Notes under the pieces: model-generated
The model's input: the letters and a program-made list of their open reading frames with translations, nothing else
What the model was told of the DNA's origin: nothing
Database searches by the model: none
Source of the DNA: Sulfurovum sp.
Lineage (GTDB): Bacteria > Campylobacterota > Campylobacteria > Campylobacterales > Sulfurovaceae
Assembly: GCA_027029065.1 (NCBI GenBank)
Contig: JALVGO010000217.1
Location: 1-26,244 of the forward strand
DNA: 26,244 nt
Reading direction: 5' to 3'
Program-made: the position numbers and the translations under genes
Shown: positions 16,282-23,694 of the stretch, in pieces
How positions within the stretch are numbered: position 1 is the first letter of the stretch
Layout: each line of letters starts with the position of its first letter

Positions 16282-18813
16282 TTATTCCAGTCCTAAATCC
16301 AAAGTATTTGATGCGTTGTTTTCTGCATTGTCGGCACTGTTAGCCTCTTCGCCCTCTTCTTCTTTTTCGGGCTTCTCCTCTTTCTGGCATTTTGCCATAC
16401 TCACAACAATATCTTTTTTCTCCACAGTGACCACTTTAACCCCGGAGGTGTTTCGTCCTGCTTTTCTGATCTGTTCCATATCGACACGGATCATCTTGCC
16501 CACACTGGTCAGGCACATGAGGTCTTTGTCCTCTTCGACCAGCACCACACCGACCACATCACCGGTTTTAGGTGTCAACTTCATGGAGATCACCCCTTTA
16601 CCGGCACGGTTCTGCTCACGGTACTCGCTTGCTGTTGTACGTTTTCCAAGCCCTTTTTCTGAGAGCATCAGCAGTTCATCCTCTTCATCCTGAATGGTCG
16701 TTGCACCACAGACATAGTCACCGTCGATCTTGAACTTGATCGCAGTCACCCCGCGCGATACACGTCCGATCTCTCTGGCATCTTCAACTTTAAAGCGGAT
16801 ACAGAGTCCTTTTTTTGTCGCAACAAAGAGCCACTTGGTCTCCGGTGTGACGATCCTGGCAGTGACGATCGCATCATCTTCGTCAAGGTTGATCGCACGT
16901 ACCCCGTTGCTTCGGATGTTGGAGTATTCTGAAAGGTTGGTACGCTTGACAATACCGTTTTTGGTAAAGAATACCAGTGATTTGCTCTCATCAAAATCAG
17001 TGGTCGGAATGATCGCCATGATCTTCTCATCGGGCTGGAGGTTGATCAGGTTGACCACCGCTTTGCCTTTGGCGGTACGCGACCCTTCAGGAATACGGTA
17101 GACCTTAAGCCAGTAGAGCTGTCCTCTGTCGGTTACGAACATAAGCGTATCGTGTGTGTTGGAGGTAAAGAAGCTCTCTATGAAGTCATCATCATAGGTT
17201 GTTACCGCTGTTTTACCTTTACCGCCTCTGTGCTGTTTCTCATACATCTTCACCGGTACACGCTTGATGTAGCCTCTGTGGGTAATGGTTACAACCATCG
17301 GCTCGTTAGGAATGAGGTCTTCGATATCAATGTCATCATAGTCATCTACGATCTCCGTACGTCTTAGGGTAGCATACTTCTCCCCTATCTCAACAAGTTC
17401 CTCACGGATGATCGCATTGATCTTCGCTTCGGACTTGAGAATGCCTTCAAGCTCTTCGATCTTTTGGAGAAGCTCGGCAAGCTCGTTTTCGATCTTCTCG
17501 ATCTCCAGTCCCGTCAGACGACGCAGGCGCATCTCAAGGATCGCTTTTGCCTGGATCTCTGAGAGGCTGAAACGCTCCATGAGGTTGTTGCGTGCATCTT
17601 CGTCATTCTCCGAAGCACGGATGATCTTGATCACCTCATCGATGTTATCGACTGCGATCTTCAGCCCTTCAAGTATATGTGCTCTGGCTCTCGCTTTTTC
17701 CAGTTCGAAGATGGTACGACGGATAACAACCGTTTTTCGGTGGTTGAGGAAGAGGTCGAAAAGCTCCAGAAGGTTGAAGACTTTTGGCTCTTTGTTGTTG
17801 ATGGCAAGCATGATGATCCCGAAGGTTACCTGCATCTGTGTGGACTTGAAGAGGTTGTTGAGAACAATCTCGCTCATCGCGTCACGCTTGAGCTCCAGCA
17901 CGACCCTGATCCCCTCACGGTCAGACTCGTCACGAATCTCGCTGATACCGTCGATCTGCTTGTCCCGTACCAGTTGGGCAATGTTCTCAATCAGGCGTGC
18001 TTTATTGACCTGATAGGGCAGTTCATCGATAATGATCACCTCTTTGTTGCCCTTCTGCTCGATGTGTGTCTTGGCACGCACTTTGATACGCCCCCGTCCG
18101 GTCGTGTAGGCATCGGTGATCCCTTTGCGTCCGAAAATGATCCCGCCTGTCGGGAAGTCAGGCCCCTGCACCACTTTCATCAGCTCTTCAACTGTGATTT
18201 CCGGATTGTCAATACGCATGACCAATGCATCGACCAGCTCCGTAAGACGGTGTGGCGGAATGTTTGTCGCCATACCCACAGCAATACCGCTTGAACCGTT
18301 GAGCAGCAGGTTGGGCACACGTGAAGGCAGTACATCGGGCTCTACCATGGAGTCATCGTAGTTTGGTACAAAATCGACCGTATCTTTCTCGATGTCACCC
18401 AGCAGCTCTTCGGCGATCTTGGTCATACGCGCTTCGGTATAACGCATCGCAGCAGCGTTGTCACCGTCGATGGAACCGAAGTTCCCCTGCCCGTCAATAA
18501 GCGGTGCCTGCATGGAGAAATCCTGCGCCATACGCACCAGCGCATCATATACAGCGGTGTCACCGTGCGGGTGATACTTACCGATCACATCCCCGACGAT
18601 ACGCGCAGACTTTTTGTAGGGACTTCGGTGAGAGAGGTTCAGATCGTTCATTGCGTACAAAATACGTCTGTGTACCGGCTTGAGCCCGTCACGTGCATCT
18701 GGAAGCGCCCTTCCGATAATGACACTCATGGAGTAGTCAAGATAACTCGTCTTGATACTGTCTTCTATCAAGACCTCTTCGGTATTGTGATCATCTTCAA
18801 ACAAATCAGCCAT
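16282..18813 (-). CDS. gyrA: DNA gyrase subunit A
   Basis: An 843-residue GyrA. The N-terminal catalytic core has [21 protein letters not shown] (from residue 23), the quinolone region with Thr86 and Asp90 ([10 protein letters not shown], 81-90) and the active-site Tyr125 ([11 protein letters not shown]). The C-terminal half is the DNA-wrapping pinwheel, with a GyrA box QHRGGKG, and ends in an acidic tail ([15 protein letters not shown]). I chose ATG 18813 over an in-frame ATG at 18837 because AGGAAG sits ahead of it and MADLFEDD gives Campylobacter numbering. Thr86 is the susceptible residue in Campylobacter, so no resistance change is visible. It heads the gyrA-asd-yqhA-hemE unit. Confidence 0.97.
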   Translation of the reverse strand: MADLFEDDHNTEEVLIEDSIKTSYLDYSMSVIIGRALPDARDGLKPVHRRILYAMNDLNLSHRSPYKKSARIVGDVIGKYHPHGDTAVYDALVRMAQDFSMQAPLIDGQGNFGSIDGDNAAAMRYTEARMTKIAEELLGDIEKDTVDFVPNYDDSMVEPDVLPSRVPNLLLNGSSGIAVGMATNIPPHRLTELVDALVMRIDNPEITVEELMKVVQGPDFPTGGIIFGRKGITDAYTTGRGRIKVRAKTHIEQKGNKEVIIIDELPYQVNKARLIENIAQLVRDKQIDGISEIRDESDREGIRVVLELKRDAMSEIVLNNLFKSTQMQVTFGIIMLAINNKEPKVFNLLELFDLFLNHRKTVVIRRTIFELEKARARAHILEGLKIAVDNIDEVIKIIRASENDEDARNNLMERFSLSEIQAKAILEMRLRRLTGLEIEKIENELAELLQKIEELEGILKSEAKINAIIREELVEIGEKYATLRRTEIVDDYDDIDIEDLIPNEPMVVTITHRGYIKRVPVKMYEKQHRGGKGKTAVTTYDDDFIESFFTSNTHDTLMFVTDRGQLYWLKVYRIPEGSRTAKGKAVVNLINLQPDEKIMAIIPTTDFDESKSLVFFTKNGIVKRTNLSEYSNIRSNGVRAINLDEDDAIVTARIVTPETKWLFVATKKGLCIRFKVEDAREIGRVSRGVTAIKFKIDGDYVCGATTIQDEEDELLMLSEKGLGKRTTASEYREQNRAGKGVISMKLTPKTGDVVGVVLVEEDKDLMCLTSVGKMIRVDMEQIRKAGRNTSGVKVVTVEKKDIVVSMAKCQKEEKPEKEEEGEEANSADNAENNASNTLDLGLE

Positions 18814-18846
18814 GCTTCTCTTCCTTTTTATATACAAAGTTGCATG

Positions 18847-18902
18847 ATTTTATCGAAATTTGTGTTAATAAAAAGGGTAAAAAGCGCTTAAAATCGATTT
18901 TA
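18847..18902 (-). promoter_or_regulatory. Probable gyrA promoter region with a 14-bp palindrome
   Basis: On the minus strand TAAAAT (18847-18852) is a possible -10 box 34 bases ahead of the gyrA ATG; there is no good -35 box. TAAAATCGATTTTA (18889-18902) is a perfect palindrome further upstream and may bind a regulator. Both are suggestions from sequence alone. Confidence 0.35.
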
Positions 18903-18930
18903 GAGGCATTTATGGGGATTTTGGGGATAA

Positions 18931-18974
18931 AAAGGCTATTTTGATTAACATAATATTTTATCAAAAATAGCTTT
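18931..18974 (-). terminator. Terminator downstream of the thioredoxin-like gene
   Basis: GCTATTTTGAT (18935-18945) pairs with ATCAAAAATAGC (18960-18971) with one bulge. On the minus strand the stem is followed by CCTTTTTA. It would end transcripts coming from the toxin-antitoxin/thioredoxin unit before gyrA. Confidence 0.6.
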
Positions 18975-18975
18975 C

Positions 18976-19027
18976 TGAACACTACACGCTGAACCCTGAA
19001 CGCTGCCAGACAGTCAAGCTATCTGGC
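18976..19027. repeat. 7-bp tandem array followed by a hairpin
   Basis: Heptamers TGAACAC, TACACGC, TGAACCC, TGAACGC (18976-19003), then GCCAGA (19005-19010) paired with TCTGGC (19022-19027), which directly abuts the stop of the thioredoxin-like gene. The stem can be extended by AG/CT after one mismatch. Confidence 0.75.
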
Positions 19028-19345
19028 TTACTCCGTCATCATCGCATACGGGCGTTTAAGCTGCTCAGTCATTTTATGCAGGCTCACCGCTCTGCCCTCT
19101 CTTACAAACTCCCGTCCATCAAGAAAGACGATCATCGTTGGTACCGAAAAGACTTGAAAGTGTGCCGAGATCTCCGGATTTTCATGGGCATCAAGATAGA
19201 TCTGCTTGATTTTGGGAAACTCACTGTCAAAAAGTTCTTTGAATTTCGGTCTGAGTGCATGGCAGACGTTGCAGTTCTCCCCTGAGAAATAGAGAAGTAC
19301 CCCTATCTCCTCTCTGATGGTTTGTTGTAGTGATTCTAAAGTCAT
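19028..19345 (-). CDS. Thioredoxin-fold protein with CNVC active site
   Basis: A 105-residue thioredoxin-like protein. GVLLYFSGENCNVCHALRPKF carries the redox pair Cys25/Cys28 (CxxC), and FSVPTMIVFLDGRE has the cis-proline expected opposite the active site. There is no signal peptide, so it is cytoplasmic. I start it at ATG 19345 (AGGAAT ahead) and not at 19390, since the extra 15 residues are not thioredoxin-like. CNVC differs from the CGPC of general thioredoxins, so the partner may be specific. It lies 26 bases after a MazF-like gene and may be cotranscribed. Confidence 0.85.
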   Translation of the reverse strand: MTLESLQQTIREEIGVLLYFSGENCNVCHALRPKFKELFDSEFPKIKQIYLDAHENPEISAHFQVFSVPTMIVFLDGREFVREGRAVSLHKMTEQLKRPYAMMTE

Positions 19346-19371
19346 GTTATTTATTCCTTTTTTAGTATATC

Positions 19372-19689
19372 TTATTGAAACCGCATACACAGTACATCAA
19401 TCACTTTGGATTTCAACGTTTCATCCAATACTGCCATCTTCTTCTCAAGCCTCTGTTTCGAGAGGGTACGTATCTGATGGCAAAGCAGTATCGCCTCTTT
19501 ATTCTCCAAAGAGATGAGTACCTCATTTGGGTAGACTCTTCTGCCTTTTTTACGGGAAGTAACCGGAATAACGGTCACGATATCCATCTGGTTTTCAATA
19601 TCGTTTGAAATCACAAGCACAGGTCTGTGCCCTGCCTGTTCCCTACCTACGGTTGGATTGAGATTTGCCCAGTATATCTCAAACTGCAT
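19372..19689 (-). CDS. MazF/PemK-family toxin
   Basis: A 105-residue MazF-type protein: MQFEIYWANLNPTVGREQAG has the family's WxxxLxPxxGxEqxGxRPvlvis opening, followed by PVTSRKKG and ILLCHQIRTLSKQRL, where the arginine-containing segment contributes to RNA cleavage in known members. Known relatives are mRNA interferases. An earlier in-frame ATG (19707) exists; I favour 19689, preceded by AGGGAAG, because the fold starts there. It overlaps the antitoxin gene by 11 bp. Activity is inferred from family. Confidence 0.88.
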   Translation of the reverse strand: MQFEIYWANLNPTVGREQAGHRPVLVISNDIENQMDIVTVIPVTSRKKGRRVYPNEVLISLENKEAILLCHQIRTLSKQRLEKKMAVLDETLKSKVIDVLCMRFQ

Positions 19690-19927
19690 CAACTTCCCTG
19701 TCTGCATATTTGAAGTCTTCCTGTATCTGTTCTATGTCTTCCGTCACCATAGGGTCCTGTGCCATCTGCGCAATCTGCTGTCTGTAATTTTCCCGCTTCA
19801 TCGTCTCAAGCGTATTTTGCAAGGAGCTTGACACCAACTCCGAGAAGTTTTTAAAGTGTTCCAGTATCCCCTCTTTTTTCAATGCCAAAAAAAGCTCTTC
19901 GTCAATGGAAACTGTTTTTCTAAGCAT
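19679..19927 (-). CDS. MazE-like antitoxin
   Basis: An 82-residue protein beginning MLRKTVSIDEELFLALKKEG, which looks like a ribbon-helix-helix DNA-binding start, followed by a Glu/Gln-rich helix (about 40-75) of the type that wraps the toxin. It overlaps the mazF-like gene by 11 bp. A palindrome and a direct repeat lie directly upstream, as expected for autoregulation. The exact antitoxin family is not clear from the sequence. Confidence 0.8.
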   Translation of the reverse strand: MLRKTVSIDEELFLALKKEGILEHFKNFSELVSSSLQNTLETMKRENYRQQIAQMAQDPMVTEDIEQIQEDFKYADREVDAV

Positions 19928-19941
19928 AGTGTATCCTTTTG

Positions 19942-19969
19942 TGATAAGTTATCATACATATTATCATAC
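19942..19969 (-). promoter_or_regulatory. Operator/promoter of the MazEF-like pair
   Basis: TGATAAGTTATCA (19942-19954) is a palindrome around one base, and TTATCATAC occurs twice (19949-19957 and 19961-19969), 12 bases apart. On the minus strand TATGATAAT overlaps these repeats as a possible -10 box. Binding of the antitoxin complex here would repress the pair. Confidence 0.5.
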
Positions 19970-20014
19970 TTTTTTACATGTGTCAATTGAACAAACCAAA
20001 TAATAGATAATGTA

Positions 20015-20181
20015 GGTTTCACTCGATGGCGACAAAGGAGCACCCAACCCGTAGGGCGGAAATTGCCTACACGGCTACGCATACGCTCCGACCATTTCGG
20101 TTCCGAAGCTATGAAAGAGAAGCAGTTCTCTTTCATAAACGCTTCTCATGTTTGCGACTGCCAGAGCTATCGAGTGAAACC
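20015..20181 (+). repeat. 167-bp structured element bounded by 16-bp inverted repeats (miniature mobile element or structured RNA)
   Basis: The ends GGTTTCACTCGATGGC (20015-20030) and GCTATCGAGTGAAACC (20166-20181) pair over 16 positions with a single G-U wobble if read as plus-strand RNA. Inside are ATGAAAGAGAA/TTCTCTTTCAT (20111-20121/20126-20136, an 11-bp perfect stem with GCAG loop), TTCGG/CCGAA (20096-20107), GGAGC/GCTCC (20037-20041/20085-20089) and GTAGG/CCTAC (20051-20055/20066-20070). It fills most of the 319-base gap between the MazE-like gene and the 109-residue gene. I see no convincing protein in it and no clear target-site duplication. The rest of the gap (19970-20014 and 20182-20246) is AT-rich without features. 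Confidence 0.65.
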
Positions 20182-20246
20182 GGTCAAACTTTAGAAGACT
20201 CAATTCTACAATATTCTCTTTTATCGCAAAAGATAGTGTACAAATT

Positions 20247-20576
20247 CTATAACGCAACAAACAAGGAACACCGGCTAAGCGTCTCCCGCCCAAAAGTCTC
20301 CATCAAGCTCTCCTGATCGAGTTTGACATAGCGGTGGACTTTGCGGTAGAGGTATCGGATGTCTTCCCGGTAGGAGAGCGCATAGAAGTCCCTCTCCAGT
20401 ACTTCAAGGTCGAGGATGTTCTGTCGGCAGCGGCTGCGCTGTATGCGGTTGAGGCGAAGTAACGCTGCTTCTGTGTTGAGTCTGCGTTTGAGATGGTGCA
20501 GACGGCCAAAAAAGGAGCGAAGCTCACTTTCAAGCTCTTTGGTCGTACAGCAGTCAATCGATGTAAGATAGTACAT
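20247..20576 (-). CDS. Hypothetical protein, helical, 109 residues
   Basis: I do not recognise this gene. The protein is basic and helical (LESELRSFFGRLHHLKRRL, then RLNRIQRSRCRQNILDLEVL), with four cysteines and a tyrosine/arginine-rich stretch YREDIRYLYRKVHRYVK; there is no signal peptide or membrane segment. AAAGGAG lies 6 bases before the ATG, and an extended -10 box lies 36 bases upstream, so it has its own promoter inside the selO end. The many Arg/Lys residues would suit a nucleic-acid partner, but this is only a guess. Its 3' end is 66 bases from the structured element. Confidence 0.6.
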   Translation of the reverse strand: MYYLTSIDCCTTKELESELRSFFGRLHHLKRRLNTEAALLRLNRIQRSRCRQNILDLEVLERDFYALSYREDIRYLYRKVHRYVKLDQESLMETFGRETLSRCSLFVAL

Positions 20577-20611
20577 AGCAACTCCTTTGAAGAGAAATCG
20601 GCTTTGAAGTT

Positions 20612-20620
20612 ATTATAGCA
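20612..20620 (-). promoter_or_regulatory. Extended -10 promoter for the 109-residue gene
   Basis: Minus-strand TGCTATAAT, starting just after the selO stop codon. No clear -35 box, which extended -10 promoters do not need. Confidence 0.55.
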
Positions 20621-20624
20621 CAAG

Positions 20625-22067
20625 CTACGAAGAACAGCTCAGTTTTTTATTTTTGTATCTCTCCGGTGTCGCACCTGCCCAGTGCTCAAACTGCGGATGC
20701 TCGGCAAAAGGGTCACGCGCAATGGCAAAAAGATCTTTTATGAGCCCATACTCGCCCTCTTCTGCAGCTGCTATGGCTTCATCGAGCATATAGTTTTTGA
20801 GGACATATTTTGGATTTGCCTGCAGCATCGCTTCGTGTCGGTAGGCAGTACCCGCTTCATTTTTCTTCAGACGCGCATCGTAATCATCCAGCCACTCATG
20901 CAACGGTTTGTGGTAGAGCCCGAGTGACAAAAGCGCTCTTCGGTCACCGTCATAACGGCTGAGCGTTCTGAAAAAGAGCGTATAGTCCACCTGCAGACTC
21001 TGCATCACGCCAAGCAGATGTTCAATCAGTTTGCCATCTTCATCTGTAACAACCTCAAGCCCCAGTTTTTTTCCCATCTCGTAGAGGTAGGCTCTGGTGT
21101 AGTAGCTGCTGTAACGTGCAAGTGCCTTTTCCATCGCCTTTACAGAAATAACCGGTGCAAGTGCCACCATGAGTGCACGCAGGTTCCACTCACCGATACT
21201 CGGCTGGTTGCCAAAACTGTACCGTCCGTAGGCATCGGTATGGTTACAGATGTTCTCACGGTCATAATCATCGAGAAAGGCGTACGGTCCATAGTCGATT
21301 GTCAGCCCTGCAATGGACATATTGTCCGTATTCATCACCCCATGCTGAAACCCCACAGCCTGCCACTGCGCCATAAGCCGTGCCGTCTGTTGTACCACTT
21401 CGGTAAAAAAGCGGATATACTGCCCTTCCATCTCAAGCAGATGCGGATAGCTCTCTTTGATTGCATATTCTACAAGCGCTTTGAGCTCCTCATAACGCTT
21501 TTTGTGGGCAAAGTACTCAAAGGTACCAAAACGCACCCAGCTGGGGCTTAGACGCAGAACAATGGCACCTTTTTCCCAGGTTTCACGATAGACAGAGTGC
21601 TCCGAACCGATGATCGCCAATGCCCTTGTAGTCAGGATATTCAGTCTATGCATCGCTTCGCTCATCAGATACTCCCGTATCGAAGAGCGCAGTACCGCAC
21701 GCCCATCACCTGAACGGGAATACTTTGTCACCCCTGCCCCTTTAAGCTGCAGGTGCCACCCCTTTAACGTACCGATATTGATCGCCCGTCCGTCACCAAG
21801 CCGCGGCACATAATGTCCAAACTGATGCCCGGCATAGCACATGGCAAAGGGTTCACTCCCTTTTGGATGCCAACTGCCGTTGACAAACGCAACAAAACGT
21901 TCAGTGTAAAGCTCCTCTTTATCGATACCAAGCTGCTCTGCCAACGGCTCATTTGCGTGTATAAGAAAAGGCTTGTTCAGCGGTGAGGGTTCTGTACGGT
22001 CATGGCACTCGGCAGGAAGTTCCAAATAGGGGTTGGTCAGTTTTAGTGCTTCTAACTTCATCGTCAT
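20625..22067 (-). CDS. selO: Protein adenylyltransferase SelO (YdiU)
   Basis: A 480-residue SelO pseudokinase, a family shown to transfer AMP from ATP to Ser/Thr/Tyr of target proteins. It has YAGHQFGHYVPRLGDGRA (about 78-95), LQLKGAGVTKYSRSGDGRA with the nucleotide-binding lysines, the catalytic-loop and metal residues in HGVMNTDNMSIAGLTIDYGP, and a C-terminal LSCSS. The final cysteine, a selenocysteine in eukaryotic SelO, is encoded here by TGT. The start is ATG 22067 (or the second Met), with AAAGGAT ahead. The protein stands alone, with no operon partner except the unknown gene downstream. Confidence 0.94.
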   Translation of the reverse strand: MTMKLEALKLTNPYLELPAECHDRTEPSPLNKPFLIHANEPLAEQLGIDKEELYTERFVAFVNGSWHPKGSEPFAMCYAGHQFGHYVPRLGDGRAINIGTLKGWHLQLKGAGVTKYSRSGDGRAVLRSSIREYLMSEAMHRLNILTTRALAIIGSEHSVYRETWEKGAIVLRLSPSWVRFGTFEYFAHKKRYEELKALVEYAIKESYPHLLEMEGQYIRFFTEVVQQTARLMAQWQAVGFQHGVMNTDNMSIAGLTIDYGPYAFLDDYDRENICNHTDAYGRYSFGNQPSIGEWNLRALMVALAPVISVKAMEKALARYSSYYTRAYLYEMGKKLGLEVVTDEDGKLIEHLLGVMQSLQVDYTLFFRTLSRYDGDRRALLSLGLYHKPLHEWLDDYDARLKKNEAGTAYRHEAMLQANPKYVLKNYMLDEAIAAAEEGEYGLIKDLFAIARDPFAEHPQFEHWAGATPERYKNKKLSCSS

Positions 22068-22117
22068 TTATCCTTTTCCAATTTATCTGTGCAACCCCTA
22101 TCGGTAAACATCGGTTA

Positions 22118-22492
22118 CTACGCTATAAACCCAATATCTTTCATAGGATAATGCTTCTTATTGTATGTCCACAATGAAAGGTTGTGGTATTTGGCAGTAG
22201 CAGCTATCATATAGTCTTCCAATGAGATAGCGTTGAATGCTTTTTTATAGATATTGGCATACATTCCGGCAATCATACCGGTATCTGCACATAGATCTAC
22301 AACGGTAAAAAAAGAGAAGAGTTGTTCTATCTGCTCTATCTCATCAGGTCTGGCACCCGCATAAATTTCTGCTATCACAATGGGTGAGATATAAAATGTA
22401 CAACTGCGTAAGCTCTCTAACTTTTGTAAAGTCTCCTCTTTTTTCTTTAAAATATTGATCACAACATCACTGTCGAGTAACACTTTAGTCAT
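22118..22492 (-). CDS. vapC: VapC-type PIN-domain toxin
   Basis: A 124-residue PIN-domain protein starting MTKVLLDSDVVINILKKKEE, with the first acidic residues Asp7/Asp9, then ISPIVIAEIYAGAR (the conserved Glu) and ISLEDYMIAATAKYHNLSLW (the later Asp), the usual metal-binding set of VapC ribonucleases. I use ATG 22492, which overlaps the antitoxin stop by 8 bp (ATGACTAA), and not the in-frame ATG at 22540 inside the antitoxin gene. RNA cleavage is inferred from the family. Confidence 0.9.
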   Translation of the reverse strand: MTKVLLDSDVVINILKKKEETLQKLESLRSCTFYISPIVIAEIYAGARPDEIEQIEQLFSFFTVVDLCADTGMIAGMYANIYKKAFNAISLEDYMIAATAKYHNLSLWTYNKKHYPMKDIGFIA

Positions 22493-22730
22493 GCAAAATC
22501 CTGCTTTTGCTTCGTAGATTCTGCACATACTCGGTTGCATTTGTTTCTTTAAAACTCTCTATGGGTTCCATGCTGTCTATAAAACTTTTCAGGTCATTTT
22601 TTTTCTGTTTCTTGATCTCTTTTTTTATCACAGAACGTATCAATTCTGAAACAGAAATATTCAATTCAGATGCAATGGTTTTTAACTCTTTGAGTGTTTG
22701 CGGTTCAAAATATATCTGTGTACGTTGCAT
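22485..22730 (-). CDS. vapB: VapB-like ribbon-helix-helix antitoxin
   Basis: An 81-residue protein: MQRTQIYFEPQTLKELKTIA is an RHH/CopG-type strand and helix, followed by SELNISVSELIRSVIKKEI and a lysine-rich link, then an acidic tail (IDSMEPIESFKETNATEY) that would bind the toxin. It overlaps vapC by 8 bp. Repeats just upstream of the start probably form its operator. Confidence 0.87.
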   Translation of the reverse strand: MQRTQIYFEPQTLKELKTIASELNISVSELIRSVIKKEIKKQKKNDLKSFIDSMEPIESFKETNATEYVQNLRSKSRILHD

Positions 22731-22740
22731 GACATTCCTT

Positions 22741-22770
22741 TATAGCATACTATATACATCACAAGCATAC
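22741..22770 (-). promoter_or_regulatory. Possible VapBC operator
   Basis: TATAGCATACTATA (22741-22754) is an inverted repeat, and AGCATAC recurs at 22744-22750 and 22764-22770, exactly 20 bases (about two helical turns) apart, just upstream of the vapB start. Confidence 0.45.
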
Positions 22771-22819
22771 ACCACGGTAACTTACAAAACAATAAGCCCG
22801 CTTCTAATCATAGTGGGAG

Positions 22820-22825
22820 TATAAT
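22820..22825 (+). promoter_or_regulatory. -10 box of yebC
   Basis: TATAAT, 34 bases ahead of the yebC ATG. An imperfect stem CCCGCT/AGTGGG (22797-22817) lies just upstream. No good -35 box. Confidence 0.5.
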
Positions 22826-22859
22826 ACGCACAACAATATATACACAAAGGATACAACCG

Positions 22860-23600
22860 ATGGGTAGAGCGTTCGAATACCGTAAAGCAGCAAAAATGAA
22901 GCGTTGGGGCACTATGTCCCGTCTCTTCCCGAAACTGGGAAAGATCATTACGATGGCAGCCAAAGAGGGAGGCTCTCCCGACCCTGACATGAATGCCAAA
23001 CTGCGTACAGCGATCCTCAATGCCAAAGCGCAGAATATGCCAAAAGACAATATCGAAGCAGCGATCAAACGTGCTTTCAACAAAGATGCCGCGGATATCA
23101 AAGAGATCACCTACGATGTCAAAGCCCCCTACGGTGTACAGATGATCGTCGAGTGTGCCACAGACAACGGTACCCGTACGGTCGCCAACGTCAAGGCGAT
23201 CCTGCGCAAGAACAATGCCGAGATGCTCACTTCAGGATCACTGAACTATATGTTCACCCGCAAGGCGGTCTTTATTATCGACAAAACGGAGGATATGGAT
23301 GTCGAAGAGCTTGAACTTGAGCTGATCGACTACGGTCTTGAAGAGATCGAAGAGGATGTCGAACCACAAGAGAACGGTGAGGACAAGCCTATCTTGAGAA
23401 TCTACGGTGAATTTACCTCATTTGGCGATTTGAGCAAAGCCTTTGAAGAGCGCGGCATCGAACCGAAAAAATCGACACTTGAGTATATCGCCAACACGCC
23501 GATAGACCTTAACGACGAACAGCTTGAAGAGATAGAAGAGCTTATCGAAAAACTCGAAGAGGATGACGACGTACAGAACGTCTATACAAATATTAACTGA
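22860..23600 (+). CDS. yebC: YebC/PmpR-family (TACO1-like) protein
   Basis: A 246-residue Yeb[21 protein letters not shown] is the form typical of Campylobacterota, followed by [40 protein letters not shown] and the [21 protein letters not shown] motif. The family was described as DNA-binding regulators; recent work links it to ribosomes and relief of stalling at proline runs. An AAAGGAT site lies ahead of the ATG. It is the only complete plus-strand gene in the window and converges on the ABC-F gene. The C-terminus is very acidic. Confidence 0.95.
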   Translation: MGRAFEYRKAAKMKRWGTMSRLFPKLGKIITMAAKEGGSPDPDMNAKLRTAILNAKAQNMPKDNIEAAIKRAFNKDAADIKEITYDVKAPYGVQMIVECATDNGTRTVANVKAILRKNNAEMLTSGSLNYMFTRKAVFIIDKTEDMDVEELELELIDYGLEEIEEDVEPQENGEDKPILRIYGEFTSFGDLSKAFEERGIEPKKSTLEYIANTPIDLNDEQLEEIEELIEKLEEDDDVQNVYTNIN

Positions 23601-23643
23601 CGTTTGTAAGAAACGTTGAGTAAGAATAATTTCATTCTGACAA

Positions 23644-23678
23644 CTCAGTGCTCAGCACTAAACGCTCAGCGCTAAAAC
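23644..23678. repeat. 7-bp tandem array after yebC
   Basis: Five heptamers: CTCAGTG, CTCAGCA, CTAAACG, CTCAGCG, CTAAAAC. The last overlaps the terminator stem that follows. It lies in the 92-base convergent gap between yebC and the ABC-F gene. Confidence 0.8.
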
Positions 23679-23694
23679 AGGCACCGCCTGTTTT
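23674..23694. terminator. Bidirectional terminator between yebC and ybiT
   Basis: AAAACAGGC-ACC-GCCTGTTTT, a perfect 9-bp stem with A and T runs on both sides, between two convergent genes. It overlaps the ABC-F stop codon (23693-23695). Confidence 0.85.

Noticed and set aside
16730..18294. Several 120-205-codon open frames opposite gyrA
   Set aside because: All are antisense or shifted shadows of a fully conserved GyrA.
18550..18580. Thr86 in GyrA as a possible quinolone-resistance change
   Set aside because: Thr at this position is the normal susceptible residue in Campylobacter; resistance is usually Thr86Ile.
19879..20293. Open frames of 72 and 85 codons on the minus strand through the structured element
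   Set aside because: They run across inverted repeats and hairpins, overlap the MazE-like start or the gene end, and look like chance frames in a repeat.
20303..20623. A 106-codon open frame overlapping the 109-residue gene in another frame
   Set aside because: Its start has no good ribosome site and it begins inside the promoter of the 109-residue gene; the latter's ATG follows AAAGGAG.
20625..20645. Possible selenocysteine in SelO
   Set aside because: The C-terminal LSCSS cysteine codon is TGT and the gene ends in TAG; there is no internal TGA.
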